From contig JAPNXP010000017.1 of assembly GCA_028753945.1 (NCBI GenBank), positions 868,001 through 932,000 on the forward strand: a DNA stretch of 64,000 nt, read 5' to 3'. The stretch's first letter is position 1, and every line of letters starts with the position of its first letter. Source of the DNA: Hexactinellida sp. DTS-2022 (taxonomy: Eukaryota > Porifera > Hexactinellida). This document shows, piece by piece, positions 9,836 to 22,034 of the stretch. A program made the translations under genes and the position numbers. The notes beneath the pieces are model-generated. The model ran no database searches and was not told the origin of the DNA. It saw only the letters and a list, made by a program, of their open reading frames with translations.

Positions 9836-11044
9836 TTAGTTATTATTATTATTAGTCCGTATTCTCTCCACTGAACAGAGTTTAATTAACTAAGAGCCCA
9901 AATTTTCTTGATATGTGTCTCATGGGTTACAGATGTGCACCTGGGGTCACGATTTTTTATTACATTTTTTTGGACACATTTTTGCACCTGTTTACTATTG
10001 GAAAAAGAAGATTAAATAGTGCGCGAATATTTAATTTATATGCATTCGATAGAGAATTAAATTCTACACCTTTTCACAGTGCACGAATTTTTAAATTGGG
10101 TTTCGTTTGTGCCACAATTGAGTTGCAAGTTTCCTTTGTTTACTAACACTTCAGTTCAATTGAAAGTGTTAAATCTAATTCTATTGTTTCAACTTGTGAT
10201 AATTCTATTGATTCAACTTGTGAGATCGAGTAGGCTTCTATTTTCCAATTGAAAACTAAGATTCTACATTCCATAACAAAGACAGATTATTTGATTATAT
10301 TTATTTCTGCTTAGAATATTCTTGAACAATGGATACATGACATATTTAATTCTAATTAATTCGCTCTGTGTTTAACGTATAGAGATGGTTCCAAATAGAT
10401 TATTGAGGTTATCGAGTGCGCTGAATTCAAATATGATAGTGAAATTCAATTTAGATTAATAATTATTGCAAATAATTGAACTTAATTTATTTTGATGTAC
10501 ATAATATTGGTGTTAAATTATAAATAAATTAATTAAATATTTATACTAATTATCTAAATTTCATTAATCTCAGAAATGATATAAGATAGAAACAAACTTT
10601 AAATTTATCAATTGGTCCTTGTGACACGTACCACCTATACAAGTGGATCTTGACACCTTGAAGTGATGATGACATCGTCAAAAAAATGTATTTTTTCAAT
10701 TTTGTGAATTAAATAATTCGCATGGGTTGGTTGGAGTTGGGTGAATGCCCAACACGCACCTAAAAAATGCTGACTCAGCACATATTATATTCTACTGAAA
10801 CTTGAATATCTCTCAAATGAAGTGAGCTAAATGGAAACTTCCACCACTCTAAGGGTCGTAGCCTTCTGAAACACCATTCTGAAATAATTTAACACCTTTA
10901 TAGTGATGATGACTTGGTGAAAAAAAATCCAAAATTGCAGCCTGTGCCGACAGCATGTTCCATTGGAGGCACTATCAATAAAGCACCAACAAAATATAGT
11001 GCCACCAAAGGAACATGCGTCGGCACAGGCTGCAATTTTGGATT
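9836..11044 (+). repeat. Hairpin unit (F1-E1), H at 10926-11044
   Basis: Defines the F1 start module: AGTCCGTA...CTGAACAGAGTTT, then GGTTACAGATGTGCACCTGGGG. The E1 end module carries a GTTGGGT-GAAT-ACCCAAC hairpin and the GTGATGATGACTTGGTGAAAA lead-in to H. The H stem pairs AATCCAAAATTGCAGCCTGT with its complement; the loop reads AATAAAGCACCAACAAAAT. It contains a 77-codon open frame at 9913-10146 that I judge non-coding. Confidence 0.9.
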
Positions 11045-12246
11045 TTTTTATTATTAGTCCGTAGCCTCTCTACTGAACAGAGTTTTATTAACTAAGAACC
11101 CAAAATTTCAGGATATGTGTCTCATGGGTTACAGATGTGCACCTGGGGTTACGATTTTTTATCACACTTTTTTGGACACATTTTTGCACCTGTTTAATAT
11201 TGAAACAGGAACAATAAATGGTACCCGACAATTAAATTTATATGCATTCGATAGAGAATTAAATTCTACACCTTTTCACAGTGCACGAATTTTCAAATTG
11301 TACATAGTTTGTGCCACAATTGAGTTGCAAGTTTCCTTTGTTTACTAACACTTCAGTTCAATTGAAAGTGTTAAATCTAATTCTATTGTTTCAACTCGTT
11401 ATTATTATATTGATTCAACTTGTGAGATCGAGTAGGCTTCTATTTTCTAATTGAAAAACTAAGAATTTACATTCCTTAACAACGACAGATTATGTGATTA
11501 TATTTATTTCTGCATAGAATATTCTTGAACAATGGATACATGACATATTTAATTCAAATTAATTCGCTCTCTGTTTAACTTATAGAGACGGTTCGAATTA
11601 GATTATTGGGGTTATCAAGTGCGCTGAATTCAAATATCATAGTGAAATTAAATTTAAATTAATAATAATTGCAAATAATTGAACTTAATTTATTTGCTGT
11701 ACATAATAATGGTGTTAAATAATTAATAAATTTGTTAAATATAAATACTAATTACCTAAATTTCATTAATCTCAGAGATGTTACATGATAGAAACAAACT
11801 TTCAATTTATCAATTGGTCCTTATGCCACGTACCACCGATACAAGTGGGTCTTGACACCATGAGGTGATGATGACATCGTCAAAAAAATGTATTTTTACA
11901 ATTTTGTGAATTAAATATTTCGCATGGGTTGGTTGGAGTTGGGTGAATACCCAACACGCAGATAAAAAATGCTGAGTCATCACAGATTATATTCTACTGA
12001 AACTTGAATATCTCTCAAATGAAGTGAGCTAAATGGAAACTTCCACAACTCTAAGGGTCGTTGCATACTGAAACACCTTTCTGAAATAATTTAACACATT
12101 CATAGTGATGATGACTAGGCGAAAAAAAATCCAAAATTGCAGCTAGTGCCGACAGCATGTTCCTTTGGAGGCACTATCAATAAACCACCACCAAAATATA
12201 GTGCCACCAAAGGAACATGCGTCGGCACAGGCTGCAATTTTGGATT
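11045..12246 (+). repeat. Hairpin unit (F1-E1), H at 12128-12246
   Basis: Second F1-E1 unit, directly joined to the previous hairpin. The left H arm has GCAGCTAGTGCC while the right arm keeps GGCACAGGCTGC, so here the arms do not match at two positions. Confidence 0.9.
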
Positions 12247-12249
12247 TTT

Positions 12250-12364
12250 ACTGTGCCGACTATACTATAGTATAGTGGCCCAGTATTGGAATCACTGCCT
12301 TTATTATTACTGTGCCGACTATACTATAGTATAGTGGCCCAGTATTGGAATCACTGCCTTTATT
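12250..12364 (+). repeat. ACTG palindromic repeat, 2 copies
   Basis: Copies start at 12250 and 12309. They sit exactly between the end of the hairpin (TTTTGGATTTTT) and the next unit's CTCCGTAG start, the preferred site of these repeats in this array. Confidence 0.95.
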
Positions 12365-13810
12365 TATATTATTATTATTATTTTTATTTTTTCTCCGTAG
12401 ACGGTGCCCTGGCCTGAGCTTTATAGTTGATGGGCTGAAACTTGGCATGTAGGTGCGTATGGACCGTCTAATTTGCACCTGGGGTTACGATTTTTGATTA
12501 ACGAATTTTTGACACATCTTTAACACCTTTCAAAATTTGTCTGGTCCATAACTCAAAATATGTTTTACTAAACCCCCAAATTTTATTTCACATTTGGATT
12601 CACCATAAAATTCTGCGTCTGATGGGAGAGGAATATTTTCAAAAATAAGTTTAATTTCTGCCATAAATGGGGTTTGAAATTTCTTTGTTTACTCGCACTT
12701 CAATTTCAGTAAAAGTGTTAAATCTAATTCTATTGTTTCAACTTGTAATAATTATATTGATTTAACTTGTTAAATCTTACTCTATTGTTTCAACTTGAGA
12801 TAAATATATTGATTCAACTTATAAATTCCAGCTGGCTTCTATTTAATTGTAGTATTACTATACAATGGATTAAATAAAATATAATGATATAAGGAATTTG
12901 TTGACTAAACTCAAATCACCGTGGATAACATTGGTAAAATAAATAACTAATAATTTATTTTATTATCAATAAGTAATGAATGAATGGCATTAAACTAAAG
13001 ATGGTTTATGATAGAACCGTTAAGATTTTACATACCACAACAACGACAGATTATGTGATTATATTTACTTCTGCGTTAATATTATTGCACTGTTAATATA
13101 CTGACGTAATTAATTATAATTAATTCAGTCAGTATATGACTTATATAGATGCTTCCAATTTGTTTATTAGGGGTTATCGAGTGTGCGGAATTGAAATTTG
13201 ATGGACAAATTAATTTATTTATTATTTATGACAAAATAATTAAACTTAATAAATATAAGTTGACATTGAAATTGGTGTTAAATTATAAATAATATTAATA
13301 ATTATATATACTAATTAATTAAATATCATAAATCTCAGAGATCATAGAAGATAGAAACAAACTTTCAATTTATCAATTGGTCCTTATGGCACGTGCCACC
13401 TATACAAGTGGGTCTTGACACCTTGAGGTGATGATGACATCGTTAAAAAAATGTGTTTTTACACTTTTGTTAATTCGATATTAAAAATGGGTTAGTTCAT
13501 GTTGGGTGATGACCCAACACTCACATAAAAAATGCTGAGTCATCAGTTGTTATATTCTACTCAAACTTGAATATCGCTAAAAGGAAGTGAACTAAAACGA
13601 AACTTCCACCACTCTAAGGGTCGATGCCTTCTGTAACACCTTTTTGAAATGATTTAACACCTTTATAGTGATGATGACTTGGCGAAAAAAAAATCCAAAA
13701 TTGCATCCTGTGCCGACAGCATGTTCCATTGGAGGCACTATCAATAAACCACCAACAAAATATAGTGCCACCCAAGGAACATGCGTCGGCACAGGATGCA
13801 ATTTTGGATT
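12365..13810 (+). repeat. Hairpin unit (F2-E1), H at 13692-13810
   Basis: F2 start module: TTCTCCGTAGACGGTGCCC, TGATGGGCTGAAACTTGGC, then TTTGTCTGGTCCATAACTC. E1 contains the palindrome TGGCACGTGCCA at about 13388. H has a matched change in both arms: GCATCC on the left and GGATGC on the right, where most copies have GCAGCC and GGCTGC. Confidence 0.9.
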
Positions 13811-14697
13811 TTTTTATTTTATTTTTTCTCCGTAGACGGTGCCTTGACCACACCTGTATACATTGAGGGCTGAAATTTGGCATGTAGTTGCGAAATGACC
13901 GTCTAATTTGCACCTGGGTTTACGATTTTTGATCAAAAATTTTTAACACCTATTTGAACTAATTATGGCTCATAACATGAAATAATTAATATTGAGCTTG
14001 ATAAAATTTACACATACGGATAGAGAATAAATTTCTACACCTTTTGGCAATTCACAAATGTTCAATTTAGCCTAGGTTTGTGCCATAATTGGGGTGCCAA
14101 TCTCCTGTGTTTCCTCACACTTGAGATACAGTAAAACTGTTAAATCTAATTCTATTGTTTCAACTTGTAATAATTATATTGAATCTTATTCTATTGTTTC
14201 AACTTGTAATAATTATATTGATTTAACTTGTTAAATCTTTCACTATTGTTTCAACTTGCGATAATTAAATTGATTCAACTTATAAATTCCAGCTGGCTTC
14301 TATTTAATTGTAGTATTACTATACAATGGATTAAATAAAATATAATAATATAAGGAATTTGTTGACTGAACTCAAATCACCGTGGATAACATTGCTAAAA
14401 TAAATAACTAATAATATAATTTATTATCAATACATAATGAATGAATGGCATTAAACTCCAGATGGTTTATGATAGAAACAAAATTCAAATTTATCTACCG
14501 TTCCTTGTGACTCGAACTGATTAACAAATGCTTCTTGTCACCTTGGGCGTTGATGGCTTGTCGAAAAAAAAAAAAAAAATTGCAGCCTGCGCCGACAGCA
14601 TGAAACTTGGGAGGCACTATCAATAAACCACCATCAAGATATAGTGCCACCAAAGGAACATGCGTCGGCACAGGCTGCAATTTTTGATTTTTTTTAT
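13811..14697 (+). repeat. Hairpin unit (F3-E2), H at about 14571-14697
   Basis: F3 start module: CTCCGTAGACGGTGCC, CACACCTGTATACATTGAGG, then TTATGGCTCATAACATG. E2 is a short end module (GTTCCTTGTGACTCG, CACCTTGGGCGTTGATGG) lacking the GTTGGGT hairpin. The outer left H arm is replaced by an A-run. Confidence 0.85.
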
Positions 14698-15431
14698 TTT
14701 CATTTTGATTTTATTTTTCTCCGTAGACGGTGCCCTGGCCAGAGCTTTATAGTTGATGGGCTTAAACTTTGCATGTAGGTGCGATGGGACCGTCTAATTT
14801 GCACCTGGGGTAACGATTTTTGATTAAGAAATTTTTGACACATCTTTAACACCTTTCAAATTTTGTCTGGTCCATAACTCAAAGATTGTTTACTAAACCC
14901 CCAAATTTTATTTCATATTTGGATTCACCATAAAATTTTGCGTCTGATGGGTTAAGAAAATTTTCAATAAATGGTTTAATTTCTGCCATAAATGGGGGTT
15001 GAAATTTCTTTGTTTACTCACACTTCAATTTCAGTAAAGTGTTAAATCTAATTCCATTGTTTCTACTTGTAATAATTATATTGATTTAACTTGTTAAATC
15101 CTACTCTAGTGATTCAACTTGCGATAATTATATTGATTCAACTTATAAATTCCAGCTGGCTTCTATTTAATTGTAGCATTACTATACAATGGATTAAATT
15201 TAATTAATTTATATAAGGAATTTGTTGACTTTACTCAACTCACCGTGGATAACATTGCTAAAATAAACAAATGGTTCTTCACACCTTGGGAGTTGATGAC
15301 TTGGCGAAAAAAAATACAAAATTGCAGCCTGTGCCGACGCATGTCCCTTTGGTGGCACTATATTTTGTTGGTGGTTCATTGATAGTGCCTCCAAAGGAAC
15401 ATGCTGTCGGCGCAGGCTGCAATTTTGTATT
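14698..15431 (+). repeat. Hairpin unit (F2-E2), central H 15313-15431 inverted
   Basis: F2-E2 unit in plus orientation whose terminal hairpin lies in the opposite orientation (loop reads GGTTCATTGATAGTGCC). This hairpin is the exact turning point of a multi-kilobase palindrome. Both stems carry the same change: AATACAAAATTG on the left, CAATTTTGTATT on the right. Confidence 0.85.
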
Positions 15432-16294
15432 TTTTTCGCCAAGTCATCAACTCCCAAGGTGTGAAGAACCATTTGTTAATTGGTCGGAGTTACAAGGAAC
15501 GGTAGATAAATTTGAAGTTAGTTTCTATCATAAACCATCAAGAGTTTAATGCCATTCATTCATTATGTATTGATAATAAATTATATTATTAGTAATTTAT
15601 TTTAGCAATGTTATCCACGGTTGTTTGAGTTGAGTCAACAAATTCCTTATATTATTATAATTTATTTAATCCATTGTATAGTAATACTAGAATTAAATAG
15701 AAGCCAGCTGGAATTTATAAGTTGAATCAATTTAATTATCGCAAGTTGTAACAATAGTGAAAGATTTAACAAGTTAAATCAATATAATTATTACAAGTTG
15801 AAACAATGGAATTAGATTTCACAGTTTTATTGAAATTGAAGTGTTGAGTAAACAAAGGAATTTCAACCCCCATTTATGGCAGAAATTAAACCAATTTTAA
15901 CAAATTTTCTTCTCCCATCAGACGCAAAATTTTAAGATGAATCTAAATATGAAATAAAATTTTGGGGTTTATTAAAACATATTTTGAGTTATGGACCAGA
16001 CAAATTTTGAAAGGTGTTAAAGTTGTGTCAAAAATTTGTTAAACAAAAATCGTAACCCCAGGTGCAAATTAGACGGTCCCATCGCACCTACATGCCAAGT
16101 TTCAGCCCATCAACAATTAAGCTCTTGCCAGGGCACTGTCTACGGAGAAAAAAATAATAATAATAAAAATAAAAAAATCCAAAATTGCAGCCTGTGCCGA
16201 CGCATGTTCCTTTGTTGGCACTATATTTTGTTGGTGGTTTATTGATAGTGCCTCCAAAGGAACATGCTGTCGGCGCAGGCTGCAATTTTGGATT
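15432..16294 (-). repeat. Hairpin unit (F2-E2) in minus orientation, H at 16176-16294
   Basis: Mirror image of 14698-15312: reading leftward it is F2-E2 with the same TGATGACTTGGCG lead-in. The F2 start (CTCCGTAGACAGTGCCCTGG in reverse) lies at about 16128-16147, followed by the next minus-oriented hairpin. Confidence 0.85.
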
Positions 16295-17156
16295 TTTTTT
16301 GCCAAGTCATCAACGCCCAAGGTGTGAAGAACCATTTGTTAAGTGGTCGGAGTCACAAGGAACGATTGTTGAATTTGAAGTTTGTTTCTATCATAAACCA
16401 TCTAGAGTTTATTGCCATTCATTCATTTTGTATTGATAATAAAATATATTAGTAGTAATTTATTTTAACAATGTTATCCACGGTTGGTTGAGTTGAGTCA
16501 ACAAATTCCTTATATTATATAATTTAATTTAATCCATTGTATAGTAATACTAGAATTAATGCCATTCATTCATTATGTATTGATAATAAGTTATATTATT
16601 AGTTATTTATTTTAGCAATGTTATCCATGGTTGGTTGAGTTGAGTCAACAAATTCCTTATATTATATTAATTAATTTAATCCATTGTATAGTAATACTAG
16701 AATTAAATAGAAGCCAGCTGGAATTTATAAGTTAAATCAATATAATTATCGCGAGTTGAATCAATAGAGTAAGATTTAACAAGTTAAATCAATAAAATTA
16801 TTACAAGTTGAAACAATAGAATTAGATTTAACAGTTTTACTGAATCTGAAGTGTGAGGAAACACAGGAGATTGGCACCCCAATTATGGCACAAACCTAGG
16901 CTAAGTTGAACATTTGCGAATTGCCAAAAGGTGTAGAATTTAATTCTCTATCCCTATATGTAAAATTTATCAAGTTAACTATTAATTATTTAATGCTATG
17001 AGCCATAATTAGTTTAAATAGGTGTTAAAATTATTTGATCAAAAATCGTAACCCCAGGTGCAAATTAGACGGTCTCTCCGAAACTACATGCCAAATTTCA
17101 GCCCTTAATGTATACAGGTGTGGCCAGGGCACCTGCTACGGAGAAATAATAAAAAT
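16295..17156 (-). repeat. Hairpin unit (F3-E2) in minus orientation
   Basis: Mirrors 13811-14570. It also contains a local tandem duplication of about 150 bp (16409-16553 and 16559-16703, each starting GCCATTCATTCATT), absent from the left arm. It ends with the F3 start CTCCGTAGCAGGTGCCCTGG in reverse. Confidence 0.85.
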
Positions 17157-17270
17157 AAAGGCAGTGATTCCAATACTGGGCCACTATACTATAGTATAGT
17201 CGGCACAGTAATAAAGGCAGTGATTCTAATACTGGGCCACTATACTATAGTATAGTCGGCACAGTAATAA
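17157..17270 (-). repeat. ACTG palindromic repeat, 2 copies, minus
   Basis: Two copies in reverse orientation. Immediately after them the array returns to plus orientation in the middle of an F2 module, so this repeat sits on a strand-switch junction. Confidence 0.95.
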
Positions 17271-18131
17271 CTAATAATTTAATTTATTATCAATAAGTAA
17301 TGAATGAATGGCATTAAACTAAAGATGGTTTATGATGAACCGTTAAGATTTTACATTCCACAACAACGACAGATTAAGTGATTATATTTATTTCGGCGAG
17401 AATATTCTTGCACAATTAATGTACTGACGTAACTTATTATATTTCATTCTTTTTGTATTTAACTTATAGAGACGGTTCCAATTAGATTATTGGGGTTATC
17501 GAGTGCGTGGAATTCAAATATTATGGTGAAATTCAATTTAAATTATTATTAATTGCAAATATTTGAACTTAATTTATTTTGCTGTATATAATAATGGTGT
17601 TAAATAATTAATACATTAATTACATTTTTATACTAATTGGCTAAATATCATAAATCTCAGAGATCATAGAAGATAGAAACAAACTTTCAATTTATCAATT
17701 GGTCCTTATGGCACGTGCCACCTATACAAGTGGGCCTTGACACCTTGAGGTGATGATGACATCGCTAAAAAAATGTGTTTTTACAATTTTGTTAATTCGA
17801 TATTTAAAATGGGTCAGTTGATGTTGGGTGATGACCCAACACTCACATAAAAAATGCTGAGTCATCAGCTATTATATTCTACTCAAACTTGAATATCTCT
17901 AAAATGAAGTGAACTAAATGGAAACTTCCACCACTCTAAGGGTCGATGCCTTGTGTAACACCTTTTTGAAATAATTTGACACCTTCATAGTGATGATGAC
18001 ATGGCGAAAAAAAAATCCAAAATTGCAGCCTGTGCCGACAGCATGTTCCTTTGGAGGCACTATCAATAAACCACCACCAAAATATAGTGCCACCAAAGGA
18101 ACATGCGTCGGCACAGCTGCAATTTTGGATT
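17271..18131 (+). repeat. Partial hairpin unit (mid F2, E1), H at 18014-18131
   Basis: Starts inside F2 (TAACTAATAATTTAATTTATT), so the first ~550 bp are missing. E1 is complete, with TGGCACGTGCCA and GTTGGGTGATGACCCAAC. The right H arm lacks two bases (GGCACAGCTGC). Confidence 0.9.
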
Positions 18132-18962
18132 TTTTTTTATTTTTATTTCTCCGTAGCAGGTGCCCTGGCCACACCTGTATACATTGAGGGCTGAAACTTG
18201 GCATGCAAGTGCGAAGTGACCGTCTAATTTGCACCTGGGGTTACGAATTTTGTACAAATTATTTTATCACCTATTTAAACTATTTATGGCTCATAAAATG
18301 AAATAATTATTTTTGAGCTTGATAAATTTTACATGTACGGATAGAAAATTAAATTCTACACCTTTTCACAGTGCACGAATTTTTAAATTGGGTTTCGTTA
18401 GTGCCACAATAGAGTTTCAAGTTTCCTTTGTTTACTAACACTTCAGTTCCATTGAAAGTGTTATATCTAATTCTATTGTTTCAACTTGTAATAATTATAT
18501 TGATTTAACTTGTTAAATCTTACTCTATTGATTCAACTTGCGATAATTATATTGATTTAACTAATAAATTCCAGCTGGCTTCTATTTAATTGTAGTATTA
18601 CTATACAATGGATTAAATAAAATATAATAATTTAAGGAATTTGTTGACTCAACTCAAATCACCGTGGATAACATTGCTAAATTAATTAAACATTATATTA
18701 TAATTTATTATCAATACATATGGCATTAAACTCAAGATGGTTTATGAATGAAACAAACTTCAAATTTATCTAACGTTCCTTGTGGCAACGACCAATTTAC
18801 AAATGGTTCTTCACACCTTGGGCGTTGATGACTTGGCGAAAAAAAATCCAAAATTGCAGCCTGCGCCGACAGCATGTTCCTTTGGAGGCACTATCAATAA
18901 ACAACCAACAAAATATAGTGCCACCAAAGGAACATGCGTCGGCACAGCTGCAATTTTGGATT
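18132..18962 (+). repeat. Hairpin unit (F3-E2), H at 18845-18962
   Basis: F3 start with CTCCGTAGCAGGTGCCC, then a CCTTTTCACAGTGCACGAA stretch shared with F1, so this unit is an F3/F1 mosaic. E2 precedes H. The right H arm has the two-base-short form. Confidence 0.88.
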
Positions 18963-19800
18963 TTATTATTATTTTTATTTTTATTTCTCCGTAGCAGGTG
19001 CCCTGGCCACACCTGTATACATTATGGGCTGAAATTTGGCATGTAGGTGCGGAGTGACCGTCTAATTTGCACCTGGGGTTACGATTTCCGTTCAAATATT
19101 CTTAACACCTATTAATCTAATTATACTCCATAACATTAAATAATAAATAGTGAGCTTCATAAAATTTAGATATTTGAATAGAGAATTAAATTCTACACCT
19201 TTTCACAGTGCACGAATTTTCAAATTGGGCTTAGATTGTGCCACAATTGAGTTTCAAATTTCCTTTGTTTACTCACACTTCAATTTCAGTAAACTGTTGA
19301 ATCTAATTCCATTGTTTCAACTTGTAATAATTATATTGATTTCACTTGTTAAATCTTAACTCTATTGTTTCAACTTGCGATAAATATATTGATTCAACTT
19401 ATAAATTCCAGCTGGCTTCTATTTAATTGTAGTATTACTAGACAATGGATTAAATTAAATAATATAATATAAGGAATTTGTTGACTCAACTCAACCAACC
19501 GTGGATAACATTGCTAAAATATATTACTACTAATATATTTTATTATCAATACAAAATGAATGAATGGCATTAAACTCTAGATGGTTTATGATAGAAACAA
19601 ACTTCAAATTCAACAATCGTTCCTTGTGACTCCGACCACTTAACAAATGGTTCTTCACACCTTGGGCGTTGATGACTTGGCGAAAAAAATCCAAAATTGC
19701 AGCCTGCGCCGACAGCATGTTCCTTTGGAGGCACTATCAATAAACCACCAACAAAATATAGTGCCACCAAAGGAACATGCGTCGGCACAGGCTGCAATTT
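18963..19800 (+). repeat. Hairpin unit (F3-E2), H 19688-19800, right edge of the left array
   Basis: Last unit of the left array. The hairpin is cut four to five bases short: it lacks GGATT and runs straight into TTTTATTTCCATTAATATGC, a flank also found at 61346. Confidence 0.88.
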
Positions 19801-19905
19801 TTTTATTTCCATTAATATGCAAATAACATTATCCTATGCCAAACAATATATATTTATATTTACTATAATTAGAAAATCACATGACAATGCCCAAATAATG
19901 CTCTA
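19801..19905 (+). repeat. Duplicated array-flank sequence, copy 1
   Basis: TTTATTTCCATTAATATGCA...ACATGACAATGCCCAAATAAT occurs here and at 61346-61445. In both places it directly abuts an end of the hairpin repeat. It may be a terminal part of the longer element or duplicated host flank. Confidence 0.6.
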
Positions 19906-20428
19906 AAATCAGGGCCAGATTAAGGCGGGGGCTGATGGGGCTCCAGCCCCAGGCCCATCTTGAAAATAGGTCCACCGCTTGTGCCATTGGCCCCGAAGGG
20001 TTAATAAAAGAGTTGGTTTTGGTTGGGCACTAGAAGCACCCGGATTTCATATGCAGGCTTCAAGTAGACCTGTGGCAAATTCTCATCATTTTAAGTTTAC
20101 TATTTAATTGAAAAATGTCAATGATTTATATGAATGTACTTCTAATCCCTTTGCATGTGTCCAATAAATTTTTGACTAACAATAGTTTATACGTTTAGGT
20201 TTTCATTGTGTGATTAATTTCTTCTTCTATTAGAGGTATAGTAACTTATTAAATATCACAAAACAATGTGATCCACCAGCAATTTATTGTCCAGCATACT
20301 TTGTATTATAATTTACTTAATTGTTGTATTTTGTAGTTGAGTGACTTGAGTCTACTATTAAAGATTTCGCAAGTAGAAAAGCACATAAGTAACTTTATAA
20401 TGTACAAAAATTATTTAGTTACCTAGTA
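19906..20428. other. No gene; one TIR-like end
   Basis: AT-rich. CAGGGCCAGATTAAGGC at about 19911 resembles an hAT-type end, but no partner end was found. The rest shows nothing recognisable. Confidence 0.35.
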
Positions 20429-20596
20429 CACACTGTTCTCTCTAATAGTCCACCAGTGGGCAATTGGCCCAAAGTGGACTATTAGAGAATATGGACTATT
20501 ACAGATATAAAATATTTGATTTAGACAAGTAAATAAGTGGACTATTATAAAAGTGGACTAGTATTAGAGAAGTGGACAATTAGAGAGAACAGACTG
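20429..20596. mobile_element. 168-bp MITE with 25-bp TIRs and TA duplication
   Basis: Left end CACACTGTTCTCTCTAATAG; right end in reverse CAGTCTGTTCTCTCTAATTG; TA lies on both sides (20427-20428, 20597-20598). The interior repeats GTGGACTATTA. CAGT-like ends and TA duplication fit a pogo/Tc1-type non-autonomous element. Confidence 0.65.
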
Positions 20597-20817
20597 TAAT
20601 ACATAAAATCTGTTTTGTCGTGAATAGAATTGTCAAGTAGGTATGGCTGTCACGAAATATTTGGTCGGCCGGAACACCAAATATTTAAGACATTTTGGTC
20701 CGGGTTTACATTTTGTTCCCCCGGATCAATATTTCAGTAATACGTATTTGATCCCCTCTGACTAAATATTTAAGTCCGGGTATACGCAATATATTATTGT
20801 GTTCAATAGGCTGAGCA

Positions 20818-21235
20818 TTAAAGGAGCGCGCTCCATTTTCAGGACAGCTATAGGTGGAGCGCGGTCCTTTTAAATTTGAGGAGCGCGCTCACTGGCGCAC
20901 TCCTTTTTCAAATCTCACTAATCCAATCAAGATTCCTTAAATAATAGAGTCATCACGAAACATCGATAGATTTGATAATTAGAGCAGGAAGAACGTACAA
21001 TTACCTTATATTAAATAGGGCATGCATAATTTGGTATTAAATATTTATAGATAATGTAATAATATGAAACTAACTAAGTTTCCAAGAGGTTTCTCAGTTT
21101 TTAAGTACGAATCAGAATTAATTAATTAAATATACATCGTTGTATATTTAGCATATTTGGTGCACAAGAAATAAGGAGCGCAAAGTGAGCGCGCTCCAAT
21201 TTTTCAGGAGCGAGAGCGAGAGAGCGCTCCCTTTT
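20818..21235. mobile_element. MITE with GGAGCGCGCTCC motifs, copy 1
   Basis: Begins AAAGGAGCGCGCTCC and ends GAGAGCGCTCCCTTT, with several more GAGCGC palindromes near each end and AT-rich DNA between. The CACGAAACATCGATAGAT interior stretch is repeated at 57009-57230. No ORF. Confidence 0.55.
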
Positions 21236-22034
21236 TGTAACTAGTGACCCTTTTTATCCTTTTTATCTCTCCTTTAATTCCTTTTTATCCTTTTTATCAT
21301 TATTATCCTCTTTTATCGGCTCCTTTTTTATCTGTTTCAAGGTTTTTTATATACAAATTTTCATTATTAAACCTTAATTACACAGCTTAACAACTCAAAA
21401 AAACTAGGTTATCTACTCATGGATGATGGATTATATGAATGGTTCATAAATAGTTTTGCATAACTCACTTTTGTAATATTTCGTTCATATTAACCCATAA
21501 TACATTCCAAGTCTAGAAGAGAAATACAAGTGATTGTATTCTTATCAGTCCTAGATGTTCCAACTATTCTTGCATTGGTGAAAAATTCGAATTGTCTCTC
21601 ATATGAACTCATATATGGTACTCATTCCGGTCTTTCCAACCCAGTTCTTTTAGATGGATTTAAACTAATGGTGACTAAATTGAACAGGAGAATTTTATAC
21701 ATTGTTAGAGTTGAATTCGCCAAATCAATTTCTTATGAAGATTCAATAAAATTTGCTTTGTCTTTCTTCATAGACAAAAATTTTGGACTCGCAATTTCCA
21801 TTGATCAGACCCTAGGCTTAGAGGTATATAGTATTCAACACACACGAACATGACCAATGATGATTTCATCCTGATCAAGTATCAAATAATATGTATTATT
21901 CACAAGATTATTCGTGCACGGAAAGATCGAACCCAGATATCGATGACATCATCGATGAACAACAAAATTTATACGTACTATATGATGGAAAAATTGATAT
22001 TAAAGTATCAGAAGCCATCCATTCTTTACCAGCA
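21236..22034. other. Pyrimidine-rich tract and an unrecognised ORF
   Basis: 21245-21320 is a run of CCTTTTTATCC repeats. A 107-codon plus frame (21530-21853) is open, but I recognise no domain. A fragment near 21888-22050 (IDEQQNLYVLYDGKID in one frame) might belong to the N-terminus of the MULE gene that follows. Confidence 0.35.

Noticed and set aside
21530..21853. 107-codon plus frame as a gene
   Set aside because: No recognised domain, no supporting context apart from the degenerate MULE downstream, and length within chance expectation; mentioned only as unrecognised.
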